A DNA stretch of 64,000 nucleotides from Argopecten irradians (GCF_041381155.1 NC_091140.1:28746952-28810951), one strand, 5' to 3'. Numbered from the stretch's first letter, positions 1 through 13,100 are shown. Numbers and translations are program-made. Notes: generated by a model from the letters alone, not told the origin.

Positions 1-2078
1 AACAGCAAGTTAGTCCTTGTGATGACTCCTAGCTTATGTCCGTCCATATACGAATTGTACACAAAGTGCAATTTGATAGGGCGTACGATGTACTTTTTAC
101 GGGTGAATTATTTTATCATAAATCCGTAAAAAAAGGTTACATTCTTCATACTTCTTGAGATAAAAACATCCATGGTAGAGTGTATAAGAAACAAAGATAT
201 CTGAATTAATTTTTTCTTGTGTAATTGTGTAATTATTGATACATGTTTCCTTTTAAAGAAAAAGAAAAAAAAGAGAGAAAAATATCAGCATTAGCTTAAA
301 GCTAGTCCATTTCGAAAACAAACAATCAATATCACTGGTGTTAGTACCGATGAATTATTTTATTATGAATGAATGATGAAATAAAATTGTAAAAAAGCTT
401 ATACATGTGTTATTTCCTATTTTCTAGCACTACACGAGTTATTTCCCTTTGTGTCAACACGGCTCTAAGACACATATCTAAGATATGCTTTACTTGTAAC
501 CCCTACCTTGTATCGTATCACCGAGTTTTACTAAGATACAGGAAATGTGCTAGTAGACATATGTTGTGTCAGATTTTGGGAACAAATATCAACTGAATCA
601 ATGACAAAGACACAGCAAATGTATACCTTATAACCATCAAAAGATAATTATTTACATATCTTATTATTAATAACTTACATCATTTCTTGAATGGTATTTA
701 AAAAGACGTAAATATTATCAATATTTTTACCGTTTAGCTACGTAATTTTTACTTACATTGTACCTTGTACAGGGCATACCGTGTCAGCAAGGCGGTTTCC
801 GCCGGTTGTCACATGGTGATTCGCTTTTGTGTACTACCCTACTACAAGGTCAGAAGGGTGGGTGGTTTTTTATAAAAAAATACAAATTAACTAATATTCT
901 GTTACAATAACCGATACCGACAAAGTTAATTAAACACCATGAATACCGCACACCTAATGTGGTAGACATTAAGGTTCCCCAACAAATTACTGTTGATTAT
1001 CATATTAATCATACTCTCCTTAGTTAACTTTCAAATTTTGAAAAGAAACGAGCCTTTAGCCAAAGCAAAAATATCGCGGTGACAGAGTGGTTAAGGATGT
1101 ATTCTTCTGAGGTTTCAGTCCCTTTGAAGTCTCGTTTCGACAAAGTTCACAGAAGTAAGGAGATTTTCAAATACAATTTATCAATATCTGTAGCAAATTG
1201 CCAGTTGCAAATTTTGTCAAAAAATTGTATTTCTACTATTAATAGTAGATTTTGTTTTATTCGGGGATTTTAAGAAATGGCCCATTGGCGGCCATTTTGA
1301 ATTTGTATCTTTTTTCGTTTTGAGTAGAACCACCGTTTTACCATTTTTTAGTTAAATTGTTTTTACTTAAATCATCACTGCACCAGCTGTGTCGAGCTAG
1401 TTTTTGCTGTAAATCTTTACTAGGTATAGGGTTATTAAAATAGTGAGCATTAATGTGTAAAATGATACAATTTTGACACTTTGTTTTTACATTTAATTGT
1501 AATTTGAGCACTTTTATTTTTCAGTCTAAAATACTGAAAAATAACAAGTATTTAAATGTTGCAAATAAGTAAGCATACGGATCCCCCATTTTTCTGCCTT
1601 ATTTAGAAAGAACAACCCTTTCCCTATTTATATGCAAAATATTGACAAAAGTTTAATACCAAAACTTTTTCTGTAAAGGATTAAAATTTGCAAAAATGGC
1701 CGAAACTGGTGCTTTTTGTACTTTAAAATTAAGGGGTAGGGGTAGCATATGATGTGAATCTGAGAAAAAATATAAGTCAAATTAATTATTACTGGTATAT
1801 TTTTAAAGAAGACTACTTGAAAGTAAATTCTACAAACATCCATACATATCAAACACTTCATTTGGAAATTATGGCTTTAATCTCTTGTGTATATGGTCAA
1901 AACGGCAAAATTCCCATAAAAACCAATATTTTGTCAACTAGGTATATTTGAGTGACAAAAGCTCAAAAACGAGCACACGGACATATGTTTTTTGTCCATT
2001 TTCTTTTATGGTATGAACTACTGTTTCCAAAAACTATATGAGAAAAAAAGTTTAATACAAGAAAATTTTGACTTCTCA
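1..2078. other. Intergenic, no gene recognised
   Basis: AT-rich DNA with only short chance reading frames and no splice-consistent coding exon. Near 1076-1097 there is a tRNA-like 5' half (GACAGAGTGGTTAAGG, resembling a Leu/Ser-type A box), but no anticodon arm or B box follows, so it is at best a fragment of a tRNA or SINE head. Confidence 0.6.
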
Positions 2079-2265
2079 GATGAGCGCATCCTGAAGATGT
2101 CTCGACATATTACCACAAGCCCTCCACCTCTGGGTCGCGAGTTTGAATCCCACGTAGGGCGGTTGCCAGGTACTGACCGCGTGTCAGTAGTTTTTCTCCG
2201 GGTATTCCGGCTTTCCTCCACCAAAAGACCTGGCACGTCCTTACATGGCCCTAACTGTTAATAGG
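2079..2265 (+). repeat. tRNA-derived SINE, family S2
   Basis: A B-box-like stretch (GAGTTTGAATCCCACGTAGG) is followed by a core (GGCGGTTGCCAGGTACTGACC, then TTTTTCTCCGGGTATTCC) and a tail with CTGTTAATAGGACGTTTAAC. A reverse copy lies at 10222-10470. The reading frames here on both strands are shadows of this repeat. The tail is also shared with the R1 repeats of the window. Confidence 0.7.
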
Positions 2266-3239
2266 ACGTTTAACTAATAAAACCCACTTTTAGCCAATGA
2301 GAGTTTGCACTGGGGTGTGTTAACATAAACAATTATCAACTGTAGTTTACTATACAGGATTTTTATATTGTGAAACATGCAGAGATACGGGATATAACTA
2401 ATTATAAAACATAATATGAGCTATGTTGTATTTCAATAAATGTTATCAGTTATCACAAAAGGTTTTCGTATTTACGGTTTGCAAAATTTATAATTATGAT
2501 CAAAGCTTCGCACATATTACCAATTAACCTGTACACATGTTTAGTGTGCCATGATCAGAAATTTTCACATATTACCTGTAGATAAATGTAGGTTGGTGTG
2601 TATGTTATGCTACAGCTGAGATATAATATAAAGTGTGCGAACATGTAAGATATACCGCCACCTTTAATTCTAACACAACTGATAGGCATTACCTATATAA
2701 GCGTATTATCCCCCACAACAATGGCTCAAAGTGCTTTAAATCATTACAATAGAACTGTGTTTTACTAACGGGTGAATTACGACTGTTAGCAGGTGCGTAA
2801 CAGTATATTTCCCAAACATCACTGGAATACAGCCCACAAAGGTATGACCAGTAGAGGTTCATCGCATAAATACCAGATCAGGGATCTTCCGAAGCGTTAA
2901 TGGGTATCTATTATGCATTATTGCTTCGATGTAATTGTTATGACGTGGTATTCAATTTATCCTCGATACTCAGTTCCTATCAGTGTAATCCATTTTGTGT
3001 TTGCGTCTAATTCAATTTCGGAGACGATAAGAAATAAGAAATTGCCAAGACTACGCTGTAAAAAATAACTACTTTGTTCTATCTTCATGTTAGCTAAACT
3101 ACTGATGAATTTAAATGATTATGATATCCTGAAATCGAATAAAAATACAATGTATTTAATACGTTTTAATGCCTTTCATTCCAGCAGAAAGAAAACCTAG
3201 GCATAAATTATTTTAATAATTGATGAAGTTTTTTTTAAG
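2266..3239. other. Intergenic, nothing recognised
   Basis: No coding exon, RNA gene or repeat boundary could be supported. Confidence 0.5.
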
Positions 3240-3385
3240 AATTGTAGCGGAATTGGACTGGGTCGATCATCAGTGACCAGGTAGCTATATAGCTCAATCG
3301 TAAAGTATCCGGCTTGAGTTCAGAGGTTTCGGATTCGAACCCTGGTCTGGCCGCTACATTTTCTTCTCTCCTGTTAAATAGTATT
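3240..3385 (+). repeat. tRNA-derived SINE, family S1
   Basis: A tRNA-like head (TATAGCTCAATCGTAAAG, then GGATTCGAACCCTGG as B box) is followed by GCCGCTACATTTTC and CTCTCCTGTTA. The leader GGACTGGGTCGATCATCAG and the trailer are shared with the copy at 8540-8690, which shows a dispersed SINE and not a tRNA gene. The cloverleaf is imperfect. Confidence 0.7.
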
Positions 3386-4579
3386 GGTGGTTGTCATATG
3401 ACGACGATTCTATACTTTATTATTTCTCACAATGATTAACTTCGTAATTAATAACATAGGTATACATTCTCAATACTCCAGCGATTACTATCCACCTCTG
3501 GACTATATCATAATAAACCGGAGGCAACAGAAGATACAGTTAATCTGATCATTTGATGAACATCAAACAAATTGTAAAACTAAGGAGTTGTGCGTCGCTC
3601 TCTCTGTAATCTTTAAAAGAAGTCTCTGCAGACATGTGATTGATAAGTTTTTTATCTTCTGAATTGCCTCCAATTCTACCAAGAGATAGTCCAGAGGTGG
3701 GTTAAATGTCAGTGACCGTAGCCCCTGGAGTATCGAGGATGGTGCATGCGATCGATTTCGACAACTCTATTAGCATGGTTAAGCATTTTGCGACTCAAAA
3801 GTAGGTTGTATTGTTAGGATTGATTAATCAAGCGGTGGCGTTTGATATTTGTGAACTTTTGGACACCTGGGTAATGAAAGGGGCGTGGTAAAGTCAGGTA
3901 CGCAGGATATCCAAGTGGTGCTATAGGCTCAGATGTTAATGTGTATCACACAGTAGGAAATCAAATATCAGGTGTAAATATTGTAAATACATTCCAGGTA
4001 AGCTATAATACACCCATTAACTTGATTCCTTAAAACGATTAAATATAAACAAGACTTTAAGTAGCGTTCAATGCCGCTATAGTAAGTTAGTGTTTTTTGT
4101 GTCATAAATCCCGGCTTGTAATTCCTTCTGTCGACGTTACACTTGGACCACGGACGTGTGAATTGTGTGGTAGCTTGATTCTGACTCTGATTTTAATGTT
4201 TAAAGACTGGTCTAATGTGGAATAATTATATATCATGGCGCAGCATTACTGAAGTCAAATAGAATGTATTGTTTGCCTAACTGATGTCAATACACCTATT
4301 GTCTGCGGCACAATCTATGATTGCCGAACTACGATCCAATCAACGCCTTGATCGTCTGCCTGTCAGCCAGATCATCATACCAAGTCTGCTTTCTCCGTAA
4401 GGCTCTAATGCAATTCATACCACCGAAAAGAATATAAATTTTTAATAACATTGTGAAAATAGAAAATACTTTTATTGAACAGCGGAGCTCCGTTCTGCAG
4501 CTAAAGGGTATATTATTGCTGGTACGGGAAAGTTAACAACTACCAAGAGATACATTCTTGAGCAAGAGGAACGTAGTCC
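3386..4579. other. Intergenic, no gene recognised
   Basis: No long frame. Its last part may be promoter or 5' UTR for the predicted exon at 4580. Two similar short stretches (ccacctctggactat near 3491 and the inverted atagtccagaggtgg near 3684) could be arms of a degraded inverted-repeat element. Confidence 0.4.
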
Positions 4580-4631
4580 ATGGCTTCAGCTGTACCGGGG
4601 CATCGGGCTCGAGGGAGAACTACACACAAAA
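4580..4631 (+). CDS. Candidate alternative first exon of membrane-protein gene
   Basis: An ATG opens an Arg/His-rich stretch beginning MASAVPGHRARG that ends after 52 nt at a good 5' splice site (A|GTAAGG), leaving phase 1. The exon at 6774 needs exactly one incoming base, so this exon can join it without a frame break, as can the other candidate at 6220-6244. The protein would start with an 18-residue basic segment just before the membrane span. The choice rests only on splice phase and donor quality; an unrelated upstream gene or no gene at all remains possible. Confidence 0.3.
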
Positions 4632-5560
4632 GTAAGGTATGTATAGTGAAGGTAATTATGACCCTTAGATACCTGGATACATATCTCTCTCTCTTTACAG
4701 ACGCGTCTTGGATAAATAGATCGAATGTAAATCAAAATGAGTTGAATTTACCTATCTTGACAAAATGGAATACAATACATGTGTTATTGAACGCCAAGGA
4801 GCGATTGAGCCGAAAGTCAACAATTTAGAGAGTCGATAATCAAGGTAGGTTAAGTATAAACAATATGGCATGTCGATTGTCAATACACCACTCAAATCAA
4901 TTGTTTTATAAAGCTACGGTAATGGAGAGTCAGACCCAAAATCGATGTTAAGAATTGGTCTAAATTGGTTTCGGAAGACATGGAAGAATGGCAAATTGTA
5001 AAATATGGCATTTTCAGTGTTTCTGGTTTAATTTTCGTTCAGTATATGTTATTTTGATAAGTTAACAGCGAAATGAATATAGGCTGATGTGATATTTCGT
5101 TCGATTAGAGTTACAGTATACACAAATATATGTGTTACGATCCAAAACTATTTTGCGTGGTACACTACATTATCTGCATTGCAGTAAATAATAAATTTTT
5201 GTGCAGCGATAAACACAATTAAATAACCATACCAAGGTCCTAAAATATCAAATGATATATCTGTCTACGATCTGTATCTACTATTTCGAAATGGTGAAAT
5301 GCAGTTTCGGTAAATTGCTGTTTGTGGAATCCATATTTGAAAATCAATAAATGACGCGAGATTTTGTTTGCTACACATTTACAGTAAATAAATTAATACT
5401 GATTAAATCAAAACTCAATTTTGGGTAAATATGAACATAAGTAGATCAGGTGTTCGTAAAAAGAGTATATACCCCCGTATACACGTACTAATATTAGAAC
5501 CAGAAGCTATGGAAAGGTTGTTTTAGAATATAGTTGGCCTAACAGCAGACTTCATATTAT
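4632..5560. other. Intergenic or intronic, nothing recognised
   Basis: If the 4580 exon is real, this is intron. No exon, repeat boundary or RNA gene is supported. Confidence 0.4.
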
Positions 5561-5698
5561 TCTATTATGGTCCTTTCCAGAGGGAACTGTTCTCCTATAC
5601 AGTGTTGTCTGGCGAGTTATAGTCCCCGAGTACTACATGTTTACCTCGCCAGACAACACTATAAGAGTACTGTTCCCGAGGGAAAGAGCCATAATAGA
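5561..5698. repeat. Fold-back (hairpin) element
   Basis: Arms of about 55 bp at 5561-5616 and 5645-5698 are inverted copies at roughly 85% identity by eye. Both outer ends read TCTATTATGG/CCATAATAGA and both inner ends carry TGTTGTCTGGCGAG or its complement, around a loop of about 28 bp. It looks like a small fold-back MITE. Related GTTCCCGTAGTC motifs follow to about 5835. Confidence 0.65.
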
Positions 5699-6178
5699 TT
5701 TAGTACGTCACATGACATTAATTATGACGTCATATATTTGGTCGCGTGTTCATTTCCGGGGGACTGTACTTTGGTATATAGTTCCCGTAGTCAGGAATAG
5801 TCTCCCGTAGTCAAGAAGGACGGGGAACTGTCGCAAAATAGACCATGGCTGTTATCCAATCGTATTCCTAGTAATTATCATGTGATGTACTAAATGTAGC
5901 TGTCTACGTCTGGTGTTAGGAATAGAGTAGACTGAGTCACACCAGATGCGGTAATCAATTTAATAACTATAATCTTGCGTCATAAGCTCGTGACGTATCA
6001 AATGACGTCAAAATGTCGTCATGACGTCACATGGAGAAATTTTACATAACACCACAGAGGCAGTTCACAGATTTTCCCAGTAGAAAATCTGAAACTAGAA
6101 CTAGTTTTTTGCTGGTTTCTTATACTTTCTTTTGATTTGTTGTTTAAATTGACAACGTCCTTCTGTTAAATATTCCAG

Positions 6179-7114
6179 GTCATGTGAATTGAAGTTGGAC
6201 ATTGCAGCTTAGAGCAAGCATGCCGAGGGGTCGCGAACGGCCATGTAAGTATTCGATTTACTATTAAGTATTCGCTTTACTATTAAAAAAAAGTATTCGA
6301 TTTACTAGTTACAACATTGCTTTCAAACATAAAACAAATTATCATATTAATTATCACATTCATGAAGTGTATTCTTTGACTAATGTACTAAAACATCGCT
6401 TATGGACATAAACGGTAATAGTGTACTATGCCGAGGAGTATCGAATGAATTTAAACACTTGCAGGCATATCAAAACGCCTGAAAACGGACAAAATGAAAA
6501 TCATTGGTCCATTCCGTTGTAGTTTGCATGGTCTCGTTTTTAACGACGTAAATTGAGACACGGAACTCAACACTCTTTAATAATTGATAGAGACAATTAT
6601 TGCTAACCGATATGTGTGTGTAACGTAAGCTTATTTGATGGAAATTACGGAAATATATATAAATAACATTATGGATATCCGGGCCTTCATGATTAAATGC
6701 CATTCAAACCAGAAATAAATCAACTTTTCCTATCATTTTATTAATATTTATGACCTCATATTTTGAATTGTAGTGTACGTATGGATTGTGGGATTCTCAA
6801 TTTCCGGTGTGATTTTCGTGGTCGGACTCATTCTGTTTCTAGTCTATGGATGTAAGAGATGGCAAGAAAACAAAAGACTGAAACAACGCAGAATGGAACT
6901 TGAACGTGAAATGGCGAGACAAATAGACAAACCGAAGGAAGTGAAAGTTAGTACTTCCTGCCATCCACACAGGGGTAGCTCACGTGTCGGTGTATATGTA
7001 GGTAAAAGTGAGATGTCGGTCACTAAACATGACACGATACCTGAAGAACAGGAATCTGTTTTATTATCTGAAACCAGTCGAACTGTGACTTTTCAAGTTC
7101 CTAAATCTTCATAA
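6179..7114 (+). CDS. Small predicted single-pass membrane protein, unknown family
   Basis: Exon 6179-6244 follows an acceptor (TATTCCAG) and carries ATG at 6220, giving MPRGRERP before a strong donor (GTAAGT) in phase 1. The second exon starts at 6774 after TTGAATTGTAG and runs to the stop at 7114; the phases match, giving 121 residues. Residues about 10-34 are one hydrophobic span (VWIVGFSISGVIFVVGL), followed by a very basic, Glu-rich stretch (CKRWQENKRLKQRR) likely to be cytoplasmic and partly helical, then a Ser/Thr-rich tail ending PKSS. There is no cleavable signal peptide, so it may be a signal-anchor protein. An alternative N-terminus is offered by 4580-4631. A polyadenylation signal AATAAA lies at 7708-7713. 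I do not recognise the family; the second exon could also be the 3' end of a larger receptor whose other exons lie elsewhere. Confidence 0.45.
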
Positions 7115-7984
7115 CAGCATGTGTTAAAATGGCTGTATCGGTCACTTCCGGTTTCCTTCTTGAATCATTAATGGAACATGACTTTGGAAGAACTTCCGGT
7201 GTACACGTTGGCATGAAGGGACTGTACGTACTTCCTGTGTAAGCACGGTTCCAGGGTCCTGTGTAATATCTTCAGTGCGAGCATTACCAAGTATACTGCC
7301 CCGTTGTGTACCACATTTCTGGTGGATTAGTGAAATTTATTGGATTTAACAGCAAAAGCATGCTTGTTTTGTCATTTCTCTGATATTCTGAACATGTTTC
7401 ATATGTAGGCCTATATTATCTACTTCGGATACCGTGAGTAAATAACAGTGAACCATGTGCTATGACCGCACATTCTACAAATAGTCATGAGGTTAAACTG
7501 TTTTGATCACCTCATTTTTTATCAAATCCAGAATACTTTTTAAAAGAAACTTGTCTCTGTTCCCATCCTCTCATCTTCTATCGCATTGACAAAAAGGATT
7601 AGATGGTCATACAGAATAGGTGTGTTTTTGTTACCGTATTTTTTTCTTTTATTTATTGATATTCGCTCATCCATAACGCCATATTTTAGTTTCTATATAT
7701 ATAAATGAATAAACAAACGTTTTGAAACTGAAAATAGTTTTCATTCAAAACGATAATTATATACAACGTTACATTATGATTGTATTAACAATTATACAAG
7801 TTTATGTAACAAAGTCGGGTTTTATGTCAATCAATTCTCTTATTCAGTACTCACATTGTATCCTCGGTTACATAATAACATATAAGATAACCTTACATTG
7901 ACAATACATATAACAAACGTTTCATCGACACTTATAGACATGTAGCAGGTGTTAATCGTACATAGTGATACGGTCACCTAGCTT
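7115..7984. other. Probable 3' UTR, then intergenic
   Basis: After the stop at 7114 the sequence is non-coding. AATAAA at 7708-7713 is the best polyadenylation signal for the membrane-protein gene, giving a 3' UTR of about 600 bp. Nothing else is recognised. Confidence 0.4.
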
Positions 7985-7994
7985 CACACTAGGG

Positions 7995-8095
7995 GGAATT
8001 TCCCTTTAGCTCAGTCGGTAGAGTGGCGGACCCGCAAGTCCATGGTCGTGTGTTCGAGCCCGGCTGGCGGCACACTACTCTCGCCCTGTTTCAGA
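7995..8095 (+). repeat. tRNA-like SINE head
   Basis: TTTAGCTCAGTCGGTAGAG is a good A box and GTGTTCGAGCCCGGC a good B box, spaced as in a tRNA, ending GGCGGCACA. The following CTCTCGCCCTGTTTCAG resembles the trailer of the S1 SINEs. The acceptor arms do not pair well, so I call it SINE-derived and not a tRNA gene. Confidence 0.55.
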
Positions 8096-8539
8096 CGTTT
8101 ACTATGTTAACTACTCACTATATCGTTACACATAATATTACGCTTATTTTATTTTGATGAAAAAATATATTCTTCATACATTTTACGACACATTATAATA
8201 GATACATTTTGTTTTACAATTATACCGAAATGGAAATACATGTTCATAAACGTAGATTGGCAGTATTTACTGATATAAATTACATGTGAAAAAAATGTTC
8301 CTGCCGCAACAGACTGAAAAGAAAATTACCAAAATAAATAAAGTGTTTAGTACAACGCTTACATTTCATCCAAAATCAGAGCAAAACGGAAAGCAAACAC
8401 GATCTAACTAATGAATATGTATACATTTATTTAGAAACTAAGACTGTTAGTTATCGCAATCAAACGTTGCTAATGCTCTAAAAAAAACCATTTAGTTTAT
8501 CAACTTTTAAGATGCGGTTACGTCAAAAGGTAATATGTA

Positions 8540-8690
8540 CCGAGATTGGACCTAGTCGGTCATCGGTGATAAAATGGTGACAAGCTTAAGGTAGCTCAGC
8601 GGTAGAGACTGGTTATTTGGAGGTCCCGGCTTCGAATCGCTGTCTGGCAGCTACGTTTTCCATGTTTTTTCCTCTCCTGTTACATTTGAT
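8540..8690 (+). repeat. tRNA-derived SINE, family S1
   Basis: Leader GGACCTAGTCGGTCATCGG, tRNA-like GGTAGCTCAGCGGTAGAG, B-box-like GGCTTCGAATCGCTG, then GCAGCTACGTTTTCC and CCTCTCCTGTTACA. It matches the element at 3240-3385 in the same order and strand. Confidence 0.7.
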
Positions 8691-10118
8691 TATAATGCAT
8701 TAACCTTAATGGTGACAATTTTATTATGGATGTCTACAAATGCGTACAGATCCAAGAAATAAGAGATTTAGAGAATCTGCGACAGAAGACACATTATCTT
8801 TGCTGTTTTGAGGGTGGTAAAGGAATTATATCTGCCAAGTCCATGCCGTCTTTAAATATTACAGAGTTATCTACTCTTGCGGATGAATTTCTCTAACAAT
8901 ACCTTCCATAAACGGCCAGTATGTCAATTTGCCTTCTGCTACGTTGGGACATGAATAATCGTGCTATTAGAACAATGACACCAATGTTTTCTCCAACTTT
9001 TCGACCGTCCCATTACACCAGGGACACAATATACCTCCCCTCCCCTCACTCGCTAGGATTCAAGAATCGCAATCTAATTCCTATATAGAATACATGCACA
9101 TGTATGTATTGTAGACTTCTTCTCGCGCTCAACAAATCTTTGATGACGTTCTGCGGTACCTCGTACTAATTATATATTTTACATTACAGTTTTTTTTTAT
9201 AAACTAATTAAAACGTGGAAGATGGAATCCGTTCTCAGGTTTGTTGTTAAAGGGAGGTAACTCATATACACAATCGATCAAATATGATCCTTGTAACTGG
9301 ATGCGGGTGACCGATTTCCAGTGACGAGATTGCCAATCGTCTGACCAACCAGGAAGTTTATAATTCGACGAATGGAGCTGGAGGTGAGTTGTAGCTTATA
9401 AACCATATATTAAAACAACAATGTCAATATTTATAAATATTTAAACATTCATTTAACGAGATACCTAAAATCATTTAACTGTTGGTAATTTATATTACGT
9501 GGTTATTCACATGTAGGAAAGGATCACGGTGGTTCTGTAATGAAAATGCATGTATTCATGGTGAATTCCCAAAGAACTGTACCATTACGTATATATTCTA
9601 GAAAAAAGCAATATCGATACAATGTAAAAGGATGTATCTTACACTGTACGAATGAATATATACTAATATAAATATTGGGGGAATAAACACTGGTTTGTAT
9701 CTTAATTATAGTTAAAGTGAATAGTCGGGCAAAGAAAACTCTATCAAATCAATCAATGTATAAGATAATGAGTAGAAAGAGATTATTCCTATCTTATATA
9801 TTTTACAATGATATTTTGATACTAGCATGATTTAAAAACAAAGAAAACCCGGTATACACAGTGTCTGTATAAGGATTAACGACTGGCATGAGACGGTTAA
9901 CAAACTTGTGTATTGGGCACCGTACTATACGCTACTATCATTAAACTTATAAATACCCGTTGTGATCCTTCCATTCTTTTCATATTGTTGAATGTGTATA
10001 ACTTCCTTGTTGGTCGAAACCAACATGATTGGTAGATATATTATTCTGATCAGAAGTTCTACCGAGTGACACAAATATCAAATCAAAATGTAATTGGTTT
10101 GATACCACGCGTCGATAA
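8691..10118. other. Intergenic upstream of the HSPA12-like gene
   Basis: No long coding frame. Near 9371 ATGGAGCTGGAG runs into a donor-like GTGAGT, but splicing to the exon at 11554 would give an immediate stop, so it is not used in the model. AAAGGGAGGTAACTC near 9250 is a stretch I have the impression is common in mollusc DNA. Confidence 0.4.
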
Positions 10119-10125
10119 TATAAAC
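10119..10125 (+). promoter_or_regulatory. Candidate TATA box of the HSPA12-like gene
   Basis: TATAAAC lies 57 bp before the proposed start codon at 10176, which would put transcription start near 10148 and leave a 5' UTR of about 28 nt. This is inference from spacing only. No clear heat-shock element array was seen next to it. Confidence 0.3.
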
Positions 10126-10175
10126 AAAATTACACACAGGGCGTAACACTACACTTCAATAAGCGGTATTACTGG

Positions 10176-13100
10176 ATGGATCTTGGTAAGTCAACTTGTT
10201 ATTAGTTTTGTAATATAACATATACTATCCTTAGTTTGTTGGCGTTAACGTCCTATCAACAGTCAGGATCATAAGGATGTGCGTGGTTTAGGAGGTGGAA
10301 AAAAACCGGTGTGCCCAGAGAAAAATCACCGACCAGCGGTCAGTACAGTGAACCTGGCAACTGCTTCACGTGGGATTCTACCTCACAGCGTAAATGTGGA
10401 AGCCTTGTTATAAACTTGTAATATGTCGGGACATCTTAACCACTCGACCATCGCGTTCCCGAGGTCATAAAAATGAAACAATACGGTTGCTAGGGATTAA
10501 AGATAGTGTTTCGTATTACAACCATTTAAAATGTTTACAATGGAAACCGTGAATAACGATTTAAACAAACTTGTAAGGGATATCATAAACTTAAATCTTG
10601 AAATGTTTATCTATATAATGTACAATTGTAAATCAGTTTTAATGGCCAGGGGCCAGTTGTTCAAAGTTCTCTCAAAACATCGTTTACCTGTCTCAATTTA
10701 TATGTACATGTTCAAATTTTAGCAGACAAGCTTCTATACCATTGTTCTTCATCCGTTTCGTTTTTACTTGTTTACTTAAAAGTATTGATCGAAGTCTGAC
10801 ATTTTAACTTTCAAACTTTATTTATTAGTCTCTTGACAAAATACATTGTGTAGAGAAACATATTTACAACAGTCAAGAAATGCAACATAGAAGGAGGACA
10901 AATTATATGATTTTTTTAACCATAACTTTGATATGCTTACATAAATTTCTCATTATTTTTATATTCTTTGTGTTCAGAAGCTGTGAACATTTTATGATAT
11001 TTGGTCTGGTGTAATAGTACTCATTGATATATGATTTCCTTTCTAAGGTCAAAAACGGACACTTTAAAAAATAATGTAATTAACACCAATATCATTGGTA
11101 TCACAATAAGTACAAATTCTAAGAATATATTCAATATGGGGCGCTAGTTAACGCGCCTCATAGAATATATTCTTAGAGGAATTGCTCCATACAAGCATGT
11201 TGAACATAAAAGCACAATCCAATCCCTACGTGAACACTTGTATATTTCTATGCTTATCATAAATTTATATACACAGAGATCTAACATTTAAAAGAAAAAA
11301 ATGCAAACATCGTTTTCAATGTCTGATAGAGGTTAAACTCTTATTTTGATTGAAAATATTGAAAGTATTGAAGTGCGTGTATACCATATATCACTATTAA
11401 AGACTATTTTCCCAATACGACAACTTTTTTTGGTCTCTGACGGGCCAGCCGCAGCACAATTTGAGCACCCCTCTAAGACCTCTTTATTCAAATTGTATGT
11501 ATTTGATGGTGTTCATATAGCGGGAAAACATTCTGATTTTTTTTTCATTTCAGTTATGAGTAATCCACATCCTGCCCTTCCTACCTACTATGCCAATGTC
11601 GGGGGTACGATGGTCCCCATAGCGGTCCCTCCTGGACATCTCCCGTACGGACCAGATCCATACTACGTCTACGTCAACGGGGCGTTTGTACCGGTGGTGC
11701 AAGCAGCACCGCCACCTCAGCTAACCCGATACGCAGTGCCGCTACGTCAACCGGTTCCGTTTCAGACTGTTACCCCACCGCCACCACTACCACAACCCCC
11801 AAGGCAGCCACAGCGTCCACAGCGGCCACAGGCGAGTCACGTGGAAAAGGGAGGCGTAACTCCATCGGGAGCCGTTCCTCCTCCGCTGCCAGTGGTAAGG
11901 TCGAATATTTACAACCGACAGTAAACTCAGACGTAAATAAGACAGAATTGATAAAAAAAATAATGCAAATGTTAAAATAGATTAAACTATGGAAACTATC
12001 AACGTATTAAGATGTATATCTGTAATAAAATACAATAATGTACATGAATAGCATGTGAGAATCGAATTCAATATGGTAAGCAAGCACGTGACACATTTTA
12101 TTCCATAGCCTAAACGGAAATAGGATATTTCCTAATAAGCATTCTATTGTCGACTATGAAACGTCTTGAATTATGCATTGTCTATCATACTGGCGGAGTG
12201 AAACTAAGGGAAGTAACTCTGACACACTCAGAATGATTTCCAGAGACATCTCATAATCAGTTTCCTTTTAAGGTGTACTGTTGTATTTGCTGTATTTGTA
12301 CAGCATATTGTTTAGCTGAAAGATTCTTATTTCATATTTTCTTATAATATATTTTGTGGTATTCGATAACACTAATCTTGATTGGTGACATTTTAGGCGA
12401 AGCAATACGCGATGGTATGTGCCATAGACTTCGGGACAACCTACAGCGGGTACGTTTGTTCATGGACTGATGAATTCAAGAATGATAAACTGAAAATGTT
12501 CTGTCGTTCATGGAAGGCTGAGCAGGGCCAGACAGAGAAAACCCCTACAGTGGCCCTTTTTGACCCGAATATGGATTTGAAATATTTCGGATATGAAGCC
12601 GAGAAACGGTATGCCGAGCTAAGTCCAAGGGAACGAAAGCAATGGTATTTATTCCAGAAATTTAAAATGAAACTCTATGAAGCAAAGGTAAGTCAAGGTA
12701 TTCTTCTAAATATCAAAACATGCTTTAAAATGTTTGATCAGATTTTGATTATTTCTTCATGTTTTATCCGCTTTTTTGGTTAAGTCGCTTACATAGACAT
12801 GAATTTTCTATAAGACTTTAGTGAAAGGTCGGTCATTCAGTTTCTAATTCCTAGTTCCTAATTACGAAATAGCGAAGCAGACAATGTAAACTTAATATTA
12901 ATTTCTGAAAAAAAACCTGTTTAACCTTGCTGTTCACACATCAATGTTCTTTTGATATGCTTCGGGTTTTTATCTACAATTGTAGGTTGCTTCTCAGCAT
13001 TAACCACTTTATCATATAATAAATGCAGGATATGGTATATCCAAGCCAATATGTTATTCTATATTGCTAGTAGCGATTACGAGGATAAACAATCACAAGT

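Noticed and set aside
7995-8095. A functional tRNA gene
   Set aside because: A and B boxes are good but the arms do not pair well and a SINE-like trailer follows.
9281-9382. Coding first exon of the HSPA12-like gene (ATGGAGCTGGAG then GTGAGT)
   Set aside because: Splicing it to the exon at 11554 gives an immediate stop; it could only be non-coding.
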